Source: Nitrobacteraceae bacterium AZCC 1564 (GTDB lineage Bacteria; Pseudomonadota; Alphaproteobacteria; Rhizobiales; Xanthobacteraceae). Taken from it: a DNA stretch of 64,000 nucleotides. Under the pieces are notes generated by a model. That model made no database searches and was not told the origin of the DNA. It was given only the letters and a program-made list of their open reading frames with translations. The DNA lies in NCBI GenBank assembly GCA_036924835.1, contig JBAGRR010000001.1, positions 3,115,001 to 3,179,000 on the forward strand, read 5' to 3'. The translations under genes and the position numbers were made by a program. Positions 29,135 through 38,825 of the stretch are shown here, in pieces (the stretch's first letter is position 1; each line of letters starts with the position of its first letter).

Positions 29135-29480
29135 GTTTTCGAGACAAAGGCCGTGCGGTCATGGTGCTGGGTTCGTCGCGAGCTGCGTCAAGACATTGCC
29201 TGGAGCGCTGGAGCCGGCCTCACGCGCTAAGCCAACAAAATACAGAAACCCTATAGTGCCGATCGCTTCGGGTGCGCCGAAACGCACTCACTGCGTTGAT
29301 TTGAAGCCGGCTAGATGTCGCGCCCTTCAATGGGCAGGTCGTGAACCCTCAGTATTCAGATGCAGCGACGACGAGCTCATGTGGTAACGACGCTCAGACG
29401 ACTTGCGAGACTTGAGAGCAGCAATTTGCTAAGGTGAAAAGAGGATATTGGCCAAGCGTCATTGATGTCAAGGCGTCCGA
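29135..29480. other. Gap without a recognised gene
   Basis: About 345 bp between the DUF3551 gene and the FkbM methyltransferase. The open frames are short and unlike proteins, and no hairpin module or clear terminator is seen. It presumably holds the promoter of the methyltransferase. Confidence 0.5.
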
Positions 29481-30317
29481 ATGCGCGAGAGCCCTCTCTC
29501 ATTCCATAAGTTTGCGATGTCGCGTGGAGACATCGTTATTCCCGCAAGTCACAAGACGGCGGATCAGCTTGCTGCATGGAAGCCAGACTGGAAAACGGAG
29601 ATCGTCGGTAAGACGTTGGCGGCGCGTGCAGGTGTGTTTGTGGATGTCGGCGCGAACTGCGGCCAGACATTGATGGATTACTTCGCGTCTCCCGTGACGA
29701 CATCATATTTCGGATTTGAGCCAAATCACCATTGTGTCAGCGCGCTCAGCGAAATCATACGCGTCAACGGCCGTTCGGATTGTTCGGTGATTCCAGCGGG
29801 CTTGGCAGATGAAAACACTGTGCGGAAATTGTTGCTTGAGAAGGATTCAATCATCGACCCTTCAGCGAGCATTGAAGCTGATCTGAGGCCTGAGCGCGAC
29901 TGGTCTATCCAATTCGTGGCGTGCTACAAATTTGATGACATTCGTCGGCAAGTAGGAATTGCCGACATCGCTCTTATGAAAATCGATGTCGAGGGGGCTG
30001 AGCTTTCCACGCTTCGTGGAATGAAAGAGGCCCTCAAGGAAGAACACTGGGTCCTTTGCGAAGTGCTTCACCGGGACAGCAAGGTCAGTGAAGCCATTCA
30101 CGCACAGAGAATGAGCGACCTCATGTCGTTCATTGCCGAAATGAATTACATTTGTCTCAATATCGAAAAGAGCGACGACGGCAGTGCTGTTCTCGGTCTT
30201 GTGAACGTGGCGCAATTCCCGAACAAGATTTGGACTTGGGATAATGCCGCCGAATGCGATTATATGTTCGTGCCAGCCCGAGATAGAGACTTGGTGTCGC
30301 GGCTGTTCACGAAGTAG
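29481..30317 (+). CDS. FkbM family SAM-dependent methyltransferase
   Basis: A 278-residue methyltransferase. Motif I is AGVFVDVGANCGQTLMDYFA, followed by YFGFEPNHHC, the acidic end of strand 2. The family mark MKIDVEGAELSTLRGMKEAL stands at about residues 160-180. FkbM proteins O-methylate sugars, polyketides or lipids. The ATG at 29481 is used; one at 29517 is possible. The upstream ABC-type gene follows 85 bp downstream on the same strand. Base use is slightly lower in G+C than the neighbours, which hints at transfer as often seen with surface-polysaccharide genes. Confidence 0.85.
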   Translation: MRESPLSFHKFAMSRGDIVIPASHKTADQLAAWKPDWKTEIVGKTLAARAGVFVDVGANCGQTLMDYFASPVTTSYFGFEPNHHCVSALSEIIRVNGRSDCSVIPAGLADENTVRKLLLEKDSIIDPSASIEADLRPERDWSIQFVACYKFDDIRRQVGIADIALMKIDVEGAELSTLRGMKEALKEEHWVLCEVLHRDSKVSEAIHAQRMSDLMSFIAEMNYICLNIEKSDDGSAVLGLVNVAQFPNKIWTWDNAAECDYMFVPARDRDLVSRLFTK

Positions 30318-30402
30318 TTGCGCAGGCCCCGAGGTCCGCGGCTAAGCAAGCAGGCTTAATATCGGTTGAAGCGATCTCGTCCAGAATCCGGAGGCGGATC
30401 TG

Positions 30403-32229
30403 ATGCTTTCAACGGCAAGAGCGGCGCGGGCCGAACATAACAATTTGCTCAAGCGCTTCTGGAGAAGTGCTCGCGGCTTCTGGGGCCATAAGGGCGATCG
30501 ATTGGCCTGGATACTGACGGGCGGGCTTCTGGCACTCATCGTTGTGCACGTTTTCCTGCAGTATCGCATCAATGTCTGGAACAGATCGATCTTCGACGCC
30601 ATTGAGAAAAAGGATGCGTCAGTTGTTCTGCAGCTGACAGTGATTTTCTTTCCCTTGGTTGCCGCAAGCGTGGTGTGCAGCACCACTCAGGTCTTCGTCA
30701 GGATGGGCATTCAGCGGCATTGGCGGGCATGGCTTGCGAGCTGTGTTGTTAGTCGCTGGCTTAGGAACGGTCGTTATTATCAGCTCAATTTGATCGATGA
30801 TCGCCATCAAAATCCGGAATACCGGATCGCGGAGGATCTCCGTGTCGCGACCGATGCGCCGGTTGATTTCTTCGCAGGCATCACGCTGGCTTGCCTCTCG
30901 GCTGCGACATTCATCGTTGTTCTTTGGACAATTGGCGGCTCCGTCTCGCTGGAGATTTCCAGTGTGAGTGTCACCATTCCGGGCTTCCTCGTTGTGGCGG
31001 CTATTCTCTATGCCGTCGTTGCGAGCAGCCTCATGGCCGTTGTCGGGAGAAACTTCGTTTCGATCTCAATCCAAAAGAATCAAGCTGAAGCGGAGTATCG
31101 CTACGCACTGATGCGGGTGCGCGAAAACGGTGAAAGCATCGCGCTTCTGGGCGGCGAAGCGGAAGAGCGCGCCGAAATCCAACGCTCATTCGGCAATGTG
31201 ATCAACAAGTGGGCATTGCTTTGTGGTCAACACATGCGGACGACCGTCGTATCGCAGGGATCGAGCCTGCTTGCCCCGGTTGTTCCGATCCTTCTGTGTG
31301 CTCCCAAATTCCTTGAAGGGGAGATGTCCCTGGGGCAGGTGATGCAGGCCGCGTCGGCGTTCGCGATCGTGCAAGGCGCGTTTGGCTGGCTCGTGGACAA
31401 TTACCCGCGGCTGGCGGACTGGAACGGCAGTGCGCGCCGCGTCGCGGTCTTGATGGGATCAATTGACAAGCTCGAATCCGAGGAACGAAGCGAAGGGCAC
31501 AACCGCATCAAGCGCGGCCAGATTGCTGGGTCGGCGCTTCTTCGCCTCGACAATTTGTCGGTGACTTTGGATGACGGAACGACCGTGGTGGGACGATCGC
31601 GCATGACGATTGAGCCGGGTCAGCGAATCCTTGTCGCGGGTGAATCCGGCTCCGGCAAAAGTACGCTGGTGCGGGCGATTGCGGGGCTATGGCCTTGGGG
31701 CAGCGGCAGCGTCGATCTCGGGGTAGGACGGCGATTATTCATGCTGCCGCAAAAACCTTATATTCCATCGGGCTCGCTGTGGCGCGCGGTTGCATATCCC
31801 GGTGCCGCTGAAAACTGGACGCGGAACCAAATCTGCATTGCGCTGGAGAAGGTCGGTCTTGCTCATCTTGAGAAGCGCGTGACGGAGGAGGCATCTTGGG
31901 ACCAGATTCTGTCGGGAGGCGAGAAGCAAAGGCTGGCGTTTGCGAGAATTATCCTCCATCGGCCCGACGTTATTGTGCTGGACGAGGCGACATCCGCACT
32001 CGACGCGCGCAGCCAGAGCCGAATGATGAAATTACTCAACGACGAAATGGAAGATGCCGCGATTGTCAGTGTCGCGCACCGCGCCGAACTCGAAGTTTTC
32101 CACGGTCAGAAGATCACGCTTGAAAGACATCCGGGCGGGGCAAGGCTAGTGCCGCGCATCCAAAGTTCGCCTCATGATGCAGCGCGCTCCGTAGCGAACT
32201 TTGGATTCGAAAGGACACTAGCAAATTAA
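30403..32229 (+). CDS. SbmA/BacA-like ABC transporter (membrane and ATPase domains fused)
   Basis: A 608-residue half-transporter. Residues 1-330 form a six-helix membrane domain of the SbmA/BacA type (RNGRYYQLNLIDDRHQNPEY, EAEYRYALMRVRENGESIAL). The ATPase has Walker A GESGSGKST, signature LSGGEKQRLAFAR, Walker B VIVLDEATSALD and the H-loop in SVAHRAEL. It would work as a homodimer, importing peptides or exporting lipids. GGAGG precedes the ATG. The last 27 residues (from about 582) are encoded by a palindromic repeat, which also provides the stop region; these residues are foreign to the family. Confidence 0.88.
   Translation: MLSTARAARAEHNNLLKRFWRSARGFWGHKGDRLAWILTGGLLALIVVHVFLQYRINVWNRSIFDAIEKKDASVVLQLTVIFFPLVAASVVCSTTQVFVRMGIQRHWRAWLASCVVSRWLRNGRYYQLNLIDDRHQNPEYRIAEDLRVATDAPVDFFAGITLACLSAATFIVVLWTIGGSVSLEISSVSVTIPGFLVVAAILYAVVASSLMAVVGRNFVSISIQKNQAEAEYRYALMRVRENGESIALLGGEAEERAEIQRSFGNVINKWALLCGQHMRTTVVSQGSSLLAPVVPILLCAPKFLEGEMSLGQVMQAASAFAIVQGAFGWLVDNYPRLADWNGSARRVAVLMGSIDKLESEERSEGHNRIKRGQIAGSALLRLDNLSVTLDDGTTVVGRSRMTIEPGQRILVAGESGSGKSTLVRAIAGLWPWGSGSVDLGVGRRLFMLPQKPYIPSGSLWRAVAYPGAAENWTRNQICIALEKVGLAHLEKRVTEEASWDQILSGGEKQRLAFARIILHRPDVIVLDEATSALDARSQSRMMKLLNDEMEDAAIVSVAHRAELEVFHGQKITLERHPGGARLVPRIQSSPHDAARSVANFGFERTLAN
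32146..32221. repeat. Single palindromic hairpin inside the ABC transporter 3' end (type T1)
   Basis: A 76-bp hairpin runs from CTAGTGCCGCGCATCCAAAG to the end GGACACTAG with arms ATCCAAAGTTCGC and GCGAACTTTGGATTC. Unlike most copies it has no partner hairpin, though the typical spacer-like CAAATTAAT follows it. It is read in frame as the C-terminal 27 residues of the transporter. Confidence 0.9.
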
Positions 32230-32293
32230 TAACGGCCAGCGTTTGTACCCGTGATGCGTCGGGCTTCCGTGGCCTCACGGCTCCGATCGCGGT

Positions 32294-32467
32294 TTACTCG
32301 AGCGGCTTGTCGTCATCCGTCAGCGGAGCTTCGACTGGAGAGACGAAATCGCCGCCGCCGAACTCATCTTCAGGCGGTGGAAATGGAGCCTCGGGAGTCT
32401 TCTCCTCGCCCGCTCTGATACCTTTGGCGTTCTTCAGTTTTCCCGCCTTGCTCGTTGCTTCGACCAT
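32294..32467 (-). CDS. Short acidic, proline-rich protein
   Basis: A 57-residue frame: MVEATSKAGKLKNAKGIRAG, then EEKTPEAPFPPPEDEFGGGD and FVSPVEAPLTDDDKPLE. A basic head is followed by an acidic proline-rich tail, so it is probably disordered. GGAG stands 9 bp before the ATG. Codon use is like that of real genes (third-position G/C, no rare codons). Unknown family. It lies on the minus strand downstream of ilvD. Confidence 0.55.
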   Translation of the reverse strand: MVEATSKAGKLKNAKGIRAGEEKTPEAPFPPPEDEFGGGDFVSPVEAPLTDDDKPLE

Positions 32468-32600
32468 GTCAAAACTCCGGTCTTAGGTCGGAGCTATGTT
32501 CGCAGCAGACTGACCAGTGTCGCAAGTCACAATCGGTTCACGCATCATTGAGACGGGCTCCAAAGAGCCCGCCTCTAAAATGACGATCGAGAGATGCCTT

Positions 32601-34439
32601 TTACTCAGGGACGACGCGCACCGCACCGTGAGCCGCGCTGGTCGTAAGGGCTGCATAGGCTTTGAGCGCCATCGAAACCTTTCGGGTTCGCTTCGCGGGC
32701 TTCCACGCATCTTTGCGGGCGAGCATCGCTTCCCGGCGTTGCGCGAGGGTGGCGTCATCGACCAGAAGGCTGATGGAGCGCGCAGGAATATCGATCTTGA
32801 TGCGGTCGCCATCCTCGACCAGTCCGATGAGGCCACCTTCCGCAGCTTCCGGCGAAATATGGCCGATCGACAGGCCGGATGATCCGCCGGAGAAGCGCCC
32901 ATCGGTGATCAGCGCGCACTGCTTTCCAAGGCCTTTCGATTTCAGGTAGCTGGTTGGATACAGCATCTCCTGCATGCCGGGGCCGCCGCGCGGTCCTTCG
33001 TAACGAACCACCACCACATCGCCTGCCTTGACTTTGCCGCCGAGGATTCCTTCGACTGCGGCGTCCTGGCTTTCGAAGATGCGCGCCGGGCCTTCAAACT
33101 TCAGGATGCTGTCATCGACGCCGGCTGTTTTGACGATGCAGCCATCAAGTGCCAGATTTCCAAACAGGACGGCCAAGCCGCCATCCTTCGAGAAGGCATG
33201 CTCCACATCGCGGATGCAGCCCGCTGTGCGATCTGTATCAAGTTCTTCGAAGCGACGCTCCTGACTGAACGCCGTCTGCGTAGGCACATTGCCCGGAGCG
33301 GCTTTGTAGAATGTGCGAACGCTCTCGCTCTTGGTTCGCTGGATATCCCAACGGGCCAAAGCATCGTCCAGCGTATTGCTGTGGACCATCGGCAAGCCGC
33401 GATTGAGCAGATTTGCGCGATCAAGCTCACCGAGAATGGCCATCACGCCGCCTGCGCGATGCACGTCTTCAAGGTGCACGTCTGCGACTGAAGGAGCAAC
33501 CTTGCAGAGCACCGGCACCCGGCGCGACAGCCGATCGATATCCTGCATGGTGAAAGGAATCTTGCCTTCATAGGCAGCGGCCAAGAGATGTAGCACGGTG
33601 TTGGTCGATCCGCCCATCGCGATATCGAGCGTCATGGCATTCTCAAATGCCTTGAAGCTCGCGATCGTCCGCGGCAGCACTGTCTCGTCGTCCTGCTCGT
33701 AATAGCGGCGCGCCAGATCAACGATGAGGTGGCCGGCTTCAACAAATAGACCCTTGCGATCGGCATGGGTCGCGAGAATCGAGCCGTTACCTGGCAGCGC
33801 AAGTCCGAGCGCCTCGGTGAGACAGTTCATGGAGTTTGCCGTGAACATGCCCGAGCACGAGCCGCACGTCGGACACGCGGACCGCTCAATAACTTCCACA
33901 TCGGCATCGCTGACTTTGTCATCGGCGGCTGCGACCATGGCGTCGATCAGATCGACCGCGCGCTTCTTGCCCTTGAGGTTGATCTTGCCGGATTCCATCG
34001 GGCCGCCCGACACGAAGATCGTCGGGATGTTGAGCCGCAAAGCCGCCATCAGCATTCCGGGCGTGATCTTGTCGCAGTTGGAGATGCAGACCATGGCGTC
34101 CGCGCAGTGCGCGTTGACCATGTACTCCGTGCTATCGGCAATGATTTCACGCGATGGCAGGCTGTAGAGCATGCCGTCGTGGCCCATGGCGATGCCGTCA
34201 TCGACTGCGATAGTGTTGAATTCTTTCGCGACGCCGCCCGCCTTCTCGATTTCGCGCGCGACGAGCTGGCCTAGATCCTGGAGATGGACGTGGCCGGGCA
34301 CGAACTGGGTGAAGGAGTTGACCACGGCGATGATCGGCTTGCCGAAGTCCTCGTTCTTCATGCCGGTGGCCCGCCAAAGGCCACGTGCGCCTGCCATGTT
34401 GCGGCCATGGGTTGTCGTTCTGGAGCGATAGGCAGGCAT
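32601..34439 (-). CDS. ilvD: Dihydroxy-acid dehydratase
   Basis: A 612-residue Fe-S dehydratase forming 2-oxo acids from dihydroxy acids in valine and isoleucine synthesis. It starts [20 protein letters not shown]. The cluster cysteines are seen in [16 protein letters not shown] and [36 protein letters not shown] and [19 protein letters not shown] are the other family marks; Lys in the KITPG segment and Asp near [17 protein letters not shown] contribute to the Mg site. Length matches the E. coli-type enzyme (about 616). It stands alone, with no other ilv gene nearby. Confidence 0.95.
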   Translation of the reverse strand: MPAYRSRTTTHGRNMAGARGLWRATGMKNEDFGKPIIAVVNSFTQFVPGHVHLQDLGQLVAREIEKAGGVAKEFNTIAVDDGIAMGHDGMLYSLPSREIIADSTEYMVNAHCADAMVCISNCDKITPGMLMAALRLNIPTIFVSGGPMESGKINLKGKKRAVDLIDAMVAAADDKVSDADVEVIERSACPTCGSCSGMFTANSMNCLTEALGLALPGNGSILATHADRKGLFVEAGHLIVDLARRYYEQDDETVLPRTIASFKAFENAMTLDIAMGGSTNTVLHLLAAAYEGKIPFTMQDIDRLSRRVPVLCKVAPSVADVHLEDVHRAGGVMAILGELDRANLLNRGLPMVHSNTLDDALARWDIQRTKSESVRTFYKAAPGNVPTQTAFSQERRFEELDTDRTAGCIRDVEHAFSKDGGLAVLFGNLALDGCIVKTAGVDDSILKFEGPARIFESQDAAVEGILGGKVKAGDVVVVRYEGPRGGPGMQEMLYPTSYLKSKGLGKQCALITDGRFSGGSSGLSIGHISPEAAEGGLIGLVEDGDRIKIDIPARSISLLVDDATLAQRREAMLARKDAWKPAKRTRKVSMALKAYAALTTSAAHGAVRVVPE

Positions 34440-34764
34440 CGTTTGTCCCTTAAGTATTTGTGATTTTGAGAGGTTTATCTTCTAGATGGTGGCCCGGTGA
34501 AATTGAATGGGACATGGCGCAGGGGCGCTATGCGGTGGCCTATTCGTTCCAATCGCGGGTGTACGGGAGATTATCCGAGCCCTGGTCGCCGGAAAAGGGT
34601 TGGAGCGTGGCCGCGGGAGGTTGCTTTTGCGAGCTAACAACGAGAGCGGCGCACCGGTCAGAAAACCGCCGAACACTTATTCCATTGAAATATTGGGGCA
34701 ATATTGTTGATCGTCGACGCCTTCGCCCGTCGACGGCTGGTTGAATTTGCAGGCGCGGAGTCTT
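34440..34764. other. Gap between divergent ilvD and YgiQ genes
   Basis: About 325 bp without a convincing gene; short frames on both strands overlap and resemble nothing. It should hold both divergent promoters. No repeat module or leader-peptide run of Ile/Val/Leu codons is evident, so no attenuator for ilvD is seen. Confidence 0.5.
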
Positions 34765-36855
34765 ATGCGTGGCGCCATGAACAATCTTGCTGCCGCTGAA
34801 AAACCCTTGATGTCATGGTCTCCCCGCCGGCCACCTTCCGGCAAGGCGGCGCCATTCCTGCCGATGAGCCGCGCCGAGATGACGGCGCTCGGCTGGGATG
34901 CCTGCGACATCGTGTTGGTGACGGGCGACGCCTATGTCGACCATCCGAGCTTCGGCATGGCGATCATCGGCAGGCTGCTCGAAGCTCAGGGTTTCCGGGT
35001 CGGCATTATCGCCCAACCCGATTGGCAGTCGGCGGAGCCATTCAAGGCTCTGGGCAAGCCGAGGGTGTTCTTCGGCGTCACCGGCGGCAACATGGACTCG
35101 ATGGTGAACCGCTACACGGCGGACCGAAGGCTGCGTCATGATGATGCCTACACGCCCGGCGGCGAAGGCGGCCGGCGGCCGGATCGCTGCACCATCGTCT
35201 ATGCCCAACGCTGCCGCGAAGCGTTCAAGGATGTTCCGATCGTCCTCGGCGGTATCGAGGCGTCGCTCCGTCGCATCGCGCATTACGACTACTGGTCCGA
35301 GAAGGTGCGCCGTTCGATTCTCGCGGACGCCAAAGCGGACCTGCTACTCTATGGCAATGCCGAGCGTGCGGTCGTCGAGGTGGCGCACCGGCTCGCTGCC
35401 GGCGAGGCGCCGCGCGATCTGGACGACGTGCGGGGCGTCGCGTTGTTCCGTCGCGTGCCTGACAACTACACAGAACTGCATGCCGACGATCTCGACTCCG
35501 CCGATGAAGGTGCGGGCCGTCATCGCGGGGACACTGTAATTCGGCTGCCGGCATGCGAGCAGGTCGAGCAGGACCGTGAAGCCTATGCCCGCGCCTCGCG
35601 CGTGCTGCATCGGGAGAGCAATCCGGGCAATGCGCGGGCGCTTGTCCAGCGCCACGGCGACCGTGACCTATGGCTGAACCCGCCGCCGATCCCGCTGACG
35701 TCGGAAGAGATGGACGCCGTCTACGATCTGCCCTACGCCCGCGCGCCGCATCCGTCTTACGGCGATGCCAAGATCCCGGCGTGGGACATGATCAAGTTCT
35801 CGGTGACGATCATGCGCGGCTGCTTCGGCGGCTGCACGTTCTGCTCGATCACCGAACACGAGGGCCGCATCATTCAGAACCGCTCGGAAGGCTCGATCCT
35901 GCGCGAGATCGAGCTGATCCGTGACAAGACGCCGGGCTTCACCGGCGTGATCTCCGACATCGGCGGGCCGACCGCCAACATGTACCGGATGGCGTGCAAC
36001 GATCCGAAGGTCGAGGCGCTATGCCGGCGGCCGTCCTGCGTATTTCCCGACATCTGCCCGAACCTGAACACGTCGCACGACGACCTGATCCGGCTGTACC
36101 GCAAGGTGCGCGAGGTGAAGGGCGTCAAGAAAGTGATGGTCGCGTCCGGCGTGCGTTACGATCTCGCGGTGAAGAGTCCCGAATACGTCAAGGAGCTCGT
36201 CACACATCACGTCGGCGGCTATCTGAAGATCGCGCCCGAACACACCGAGCGTGGTCCGCTCGACAAGATGATGAAGCCAGGGATCGGCGCGTACGATCGC
36301 TTCAAGGACATGTTCGAGGCCGCCGCAAAGCAGGCCGGCAAGAAATACTTCCTGATCCCCTATTTCATCGCGGCGCATCCGGGCACGACCGACGAGGACA
36401 TGATGCATCTCGCGCTCTGGCTGAAGAAGAACCGCTATCGCGCCGATCAAGTGCAGACCTTCCTGCCCTCTCCGATGGCGACCGCCACGGCCATGTACCA
36501 TACCGGCGTTAATCCGCTGCGCGGCGTGCGGCGCGGCGCGAGTGAAAAGGTCGAGGCGATCAAAGGGCTGCGGCAACGCAGGCTGCACAAGGCATTCCTG
36601 CGCTACCACGATCCTGAGAACTGGCCGCTGCTGCGCGAGGCGCTGAAACAGATGGGCCGCGCCGATCTGATCGGCTCACGCCCCGACCAACTCGTGCCGG
36701 CTCATCAGCCACCCGGCACTGGCAAGGCCGCCGGCACACGTCGCCCAATGCGCAGTGGCGGCAGGACGCAGCGTTTCACCACCAAGGGCGTACCGTTCAA
36801 AAACCGAGACGGCGCGCGGCGGATTGCGACGAAGGGGATGGTTGCGATGGTGTGA
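34765..36855 (+). CDS. YgiQ family radical SAM protein
   Basis: A protein of about 696 residues of the UPF0313/YgiQ family. The N-terminal domain has [20 protein letters not shown] and [18 protein letters not shown]. The radical SAM cluster is [19 protein letters not shown] with the CxxxCxxC cysteines. [13 protein letters not shown] and [19 protein letters not shown] follow, and a basic tail ends the chain. The reaction is not known. GGAG before the ATG at 34765 supports that start over the TTG at 34741. Its third positions are richer in G/C than most neighbours, suggesting strong expression or a different history. Confidence 0.93.
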   Translation: MRGAMNNLAAAEKPLMSWSPRRPPSGKAAPFLPMSRAEMTALGWDACDIVLVTGDAYVDHPSFGMAIIGRLLEAQGFRVGIIAQPDWQSAEPFKALGKPRVFFGVTGGNMDSMVNRYTADRRLRHDDAYTPGGEGGRRPDRCTIVYAQRCREAFKDVPIVLGGIEASLRRIAHYDYWSEKVRRSILADAKADLLLYGNAERAVVEVAHRLAAGEAPRDLDDVRGVALFRRVPDNYTELHADDLDSADEGAGRHRGDTVIRLPACEQVEQDREAYARASRVLHRESNPGNARALVQRHGDRDLWLNPPPIPLTSEEMDAVYDLPYARAPHPSYGDAKIPAWDMIKFSVTIMRGCFGGCTFCSITEHEGRIIQNRSEGSILREIELIRDKTPGFTGVISDIGGPTANMYRMACNDPKVEALCRRPSCVFPDICPNLNTSHDDLIRLYRKVREVKGVKKVMVASGVRYDLAVKSPEYVKELVTHHVGGYLKIAPEHTERGPLDKMMKPGIGAYDRFKDMFEAAAKQAGKKYFLIPYFIAAHPGTTDEDMMHLALWLKKNRYRADQVQTFLPSPMATATAMYHTGVNPLRGVRRGASEKVEAIKGLRQRRLHKAFLRYHDPENWPLLREALKQMGRADLIGSRPDQLVPAHQPPGTGKAAGTRRPMRSGGRTQRFTTKGVPFKNRDGARRIATKGMVAMV

Positions 36856-36937
36856 GGCTCAGCCGCTGCTTGGTCAGGGCGCACGCCCCGTCAAATGGAA
36901 GCTTCAACCGACATGTTGACCAAGCTCGCCAGGCGAT

Positions 36938-37495
36938 CTACGAGCTGCGTGCCGTCAGACGGGCGACTACTGCCGCCCCGGCCGATGGATCAAGAACGTA
37001 GAACATGAACGCCGAGTTCAGACCGGGACGTCCCGGCAGCGGCTGGCCGGTGACATCCATCGACTCCAATCTGAACCCGTCGATGTTCCTTCTGACAACC
37101 GGGCCTAATTCCAGGTAGTAGGAAGTCCCCGGCAGAAGATCCAAGCTGGTCTGCCAGCCGGTTGAATCCAACGCGCCATGGACGGCGATGCGATGCGGAC
37201 CCGGAGGCCGATCAACAACGAAATAGCTGCCCACCGCAAGAGAACCTACCAGCTTGTCGTCGACCTTAATGTCAGGCTTGCCAAGACCGGAGAGAAAGCT
37301 CGAGTGGCGAATGAAAAAGATGCGCGCCATCCCGGCGTTGAGCTGCCGGTTCTGTGGCTCGAGGACGACCGAAGTCGCGTTGCACGCGGTCAGAAGAACG
37401 GCGACACACAAGAGCAGGACAAAATTCGTGATGCTCGCAGCGATGCTGCCGCGATATCGGCTGTCCCGAAACGCAGATTTCAACCGTGTTTTCAC
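36938..37495 (-). CDS. DUF2846 domain lipoprotein
   Basis: A 185-residue protein starting with GTG. A long N-terminal region leads to a lipoprotein signal, FVLLLCVAVLLTAC, with Cys near residue 38. The DUF2846 domain follows: ARIFFIRHSSFLSGLGKPDI, KVDDKLVGSLAVGSYFVVDR and PPGPHRIAVHG. It is expected to be anchored in the outer membrane, facing the periplasm. Function unknown. The basic stretch before the signal is longer than usual, so the start may lie further downstream. It converges with the YgiQ gene. Confidence 0.8.
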   Translation of the reverse strand: MKTRLKSAFRDSRYRGSIAASITNFVLLLCVAVLLTACNATSVVLEPQNRQLNAGMARIFFIRHSSFLSGLGKPDIKVDDKLVGSLAVGSYFVVDRPPGPHRIAVHGALDSTGWQTSLDLLPGTSYYLELGPVVRRNIDGFRLESMDVTGQPLPGRPGLNSAFMFYVLDPSAGAAVVARLTARSS

Positions 37496-37754
37496 CCTGG
37501 TCCCTATCCAGATGCTGCCCTAAACTGGTTGCTTTGACCTGTCATGCAAGTCAAGCGCATCTTCCACCCATCCCGTCTTATGTCCGAGCCGATTCGACCG
37601 CGTGATTTTCGCGCCCCATAATATCTCGCGCTTCGGCCTGATCTCCCGCTTGCACGAGGGTGAGCTTCGCCCTAGCCTGCCGCGGGGTGTATTTCCCGGA
37701 AAAAGATTTAAACGCGAAGTGATTCCGACCTGGTGCTGTCACGGGGTCAATCTG

Positions 37755-38825
37755 ATGAGCGAAATCGATCTCTTGTTCGAGGCATTGCACCGAACTGGTA
37801 ACGGGACGCAAGCTTCAATCCGGCCTGGGTTCTCCGTGTCTCGTCTTCGAACGCTGATGGGCCGGACCATCGCTGCGACAGGATTGGATCTTTCCGGATT
37901 AACAGTCCTGACGGAGGCTGCGACCGGCGCTTACGCCATAACGCCCGTCATCGCTGCGGCGGCCGGAGCCAAGCGCGTCTACGCGTTCACAAAGCAAACC
38001 CGCTATGGAACGGTGGCTGACGTCAAGCAGCAAACCCTGGAGCTGGCATCCTCAGCCGGCGTCGCCGATCGCATCGAGGTGTTGGAGACAATTGGTCCGG
38101 ACGTGCTCCAGAACGTTGATATTGTCACCAACAGCGGTCATCTTCGGCCTCTCACAGCTGCGCTGATCGATCAGCTGCCCAGCCACGCAGTCATCGCGCT
38201 GATGTTCGAGACATGGGAATTTCGCCCTGAAGATTTGGACATTGAAGCATGTTGGCGGCGCGGAATTCCGGTTGTGGGCGTCAACGAACGGCATCCTGCT
38301 GTCGATGTCTTCTCGTTCTTGGGACCTCTGTGTCTGAGGCAACTGCATGATTGCGGTTTGTCCGGTTACAGCAACCGCATCGCCTTGGTCTGCGACAATG
38401 ATTTTCTCGGACCGCTGCATGCCGGGCTCTCAAGTGCAGGGGCAAGCGTCGAGATATTTGGAAATGTGGAGGCCATGTATCGCGACGACTGGGACGCAAT
38501 TGTCGTCGCCCTGCTACCCAAGGCTGCGCTGCTTATCGGCGTGCCGGAAGCAAGACACCTCGCTGCCTGCGCACCCGCCGGCGCTGTTGTCACGCAGTTC
38601 TTTGGCGACGTGGATCGGATCGCGCTGACTTCGAATGGCTTGGCCGTCTGGCCACCCACAGCTCCTGGACTGGGACACATGGGCATTCTCCTGTCGGAGA
38701 TCGGTCCGGAGCCGATCGTGAGATTGCAGACGGGTGGCCTGCGCGCCGCCGAGTGGGTCAGGCGAGGAGGGGGAATGACGCCTGGAGGATTCGCGCAGAT
38801 CCTTGAGAGAACGCAGGCGACATGA
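37755..38825 (+). CDS. Unrecognised Rossmann-type protein coupled to a formyltransferase
   Basis: A protein of about 356 residues that I do not recognise as a named family. Two Rossmann-like halves can be seen. The first is LSGLTVLTEAATGAYAITPV with GAKRVYAFTKQTRYGTVADV, resembling a nucleotide-binding strand-turn-helix and its acidic/basic end. The second is NRIALVCDNDFLGPLHAGL followed by WDAIVVALLPKAALLIG. FETWEFRPEDLDIEACWRRG and GGMTPGGFAQILERTQAT are other notable parts. The frame is open to GTG at 37602, but the ATG at 37755 looks like the natural start, with a weak GGGG site. It overlaps the next gene by 4 bp (ATGA), so the two act together. Confidence 0.6.
   Translation: MSEIDLLFEALHRTGNGTQASIRPGFSVSRLRTLMGRTIAATGLDLSGLTVLTEAATGAYAITPVIAAAAGAKRVYAFTKQTRYGTVADVKQQTLELASSAGVADRIEVLETIGPDVLQNVDIVTNSGHLRPLTAALIDQLPSHAVIALMFETWEFRPEDLDIEACWRRGIPVVGVNERHPAVDVFSFLGPLCLRQLHDCGLSGYSNRIALVCDNDFLGPLHAGLSSAGASVEIFGNVEAMYRDDWDAIVVALLPKAALLIGVPEARHLAACAPAGAVVTQFFGDVDRIALTSNGLAVWPPTAPGLGHMGILLSEIGPEPIVRLQTGGLRAAEWVRRGGGMTPGGFAQILERTQAT

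Noticed and set aside
36019..36609. 196-codon minus-strand frame inside the YgiQ gene
   Set aside because: Antisense to conserved radical SAM sequence.
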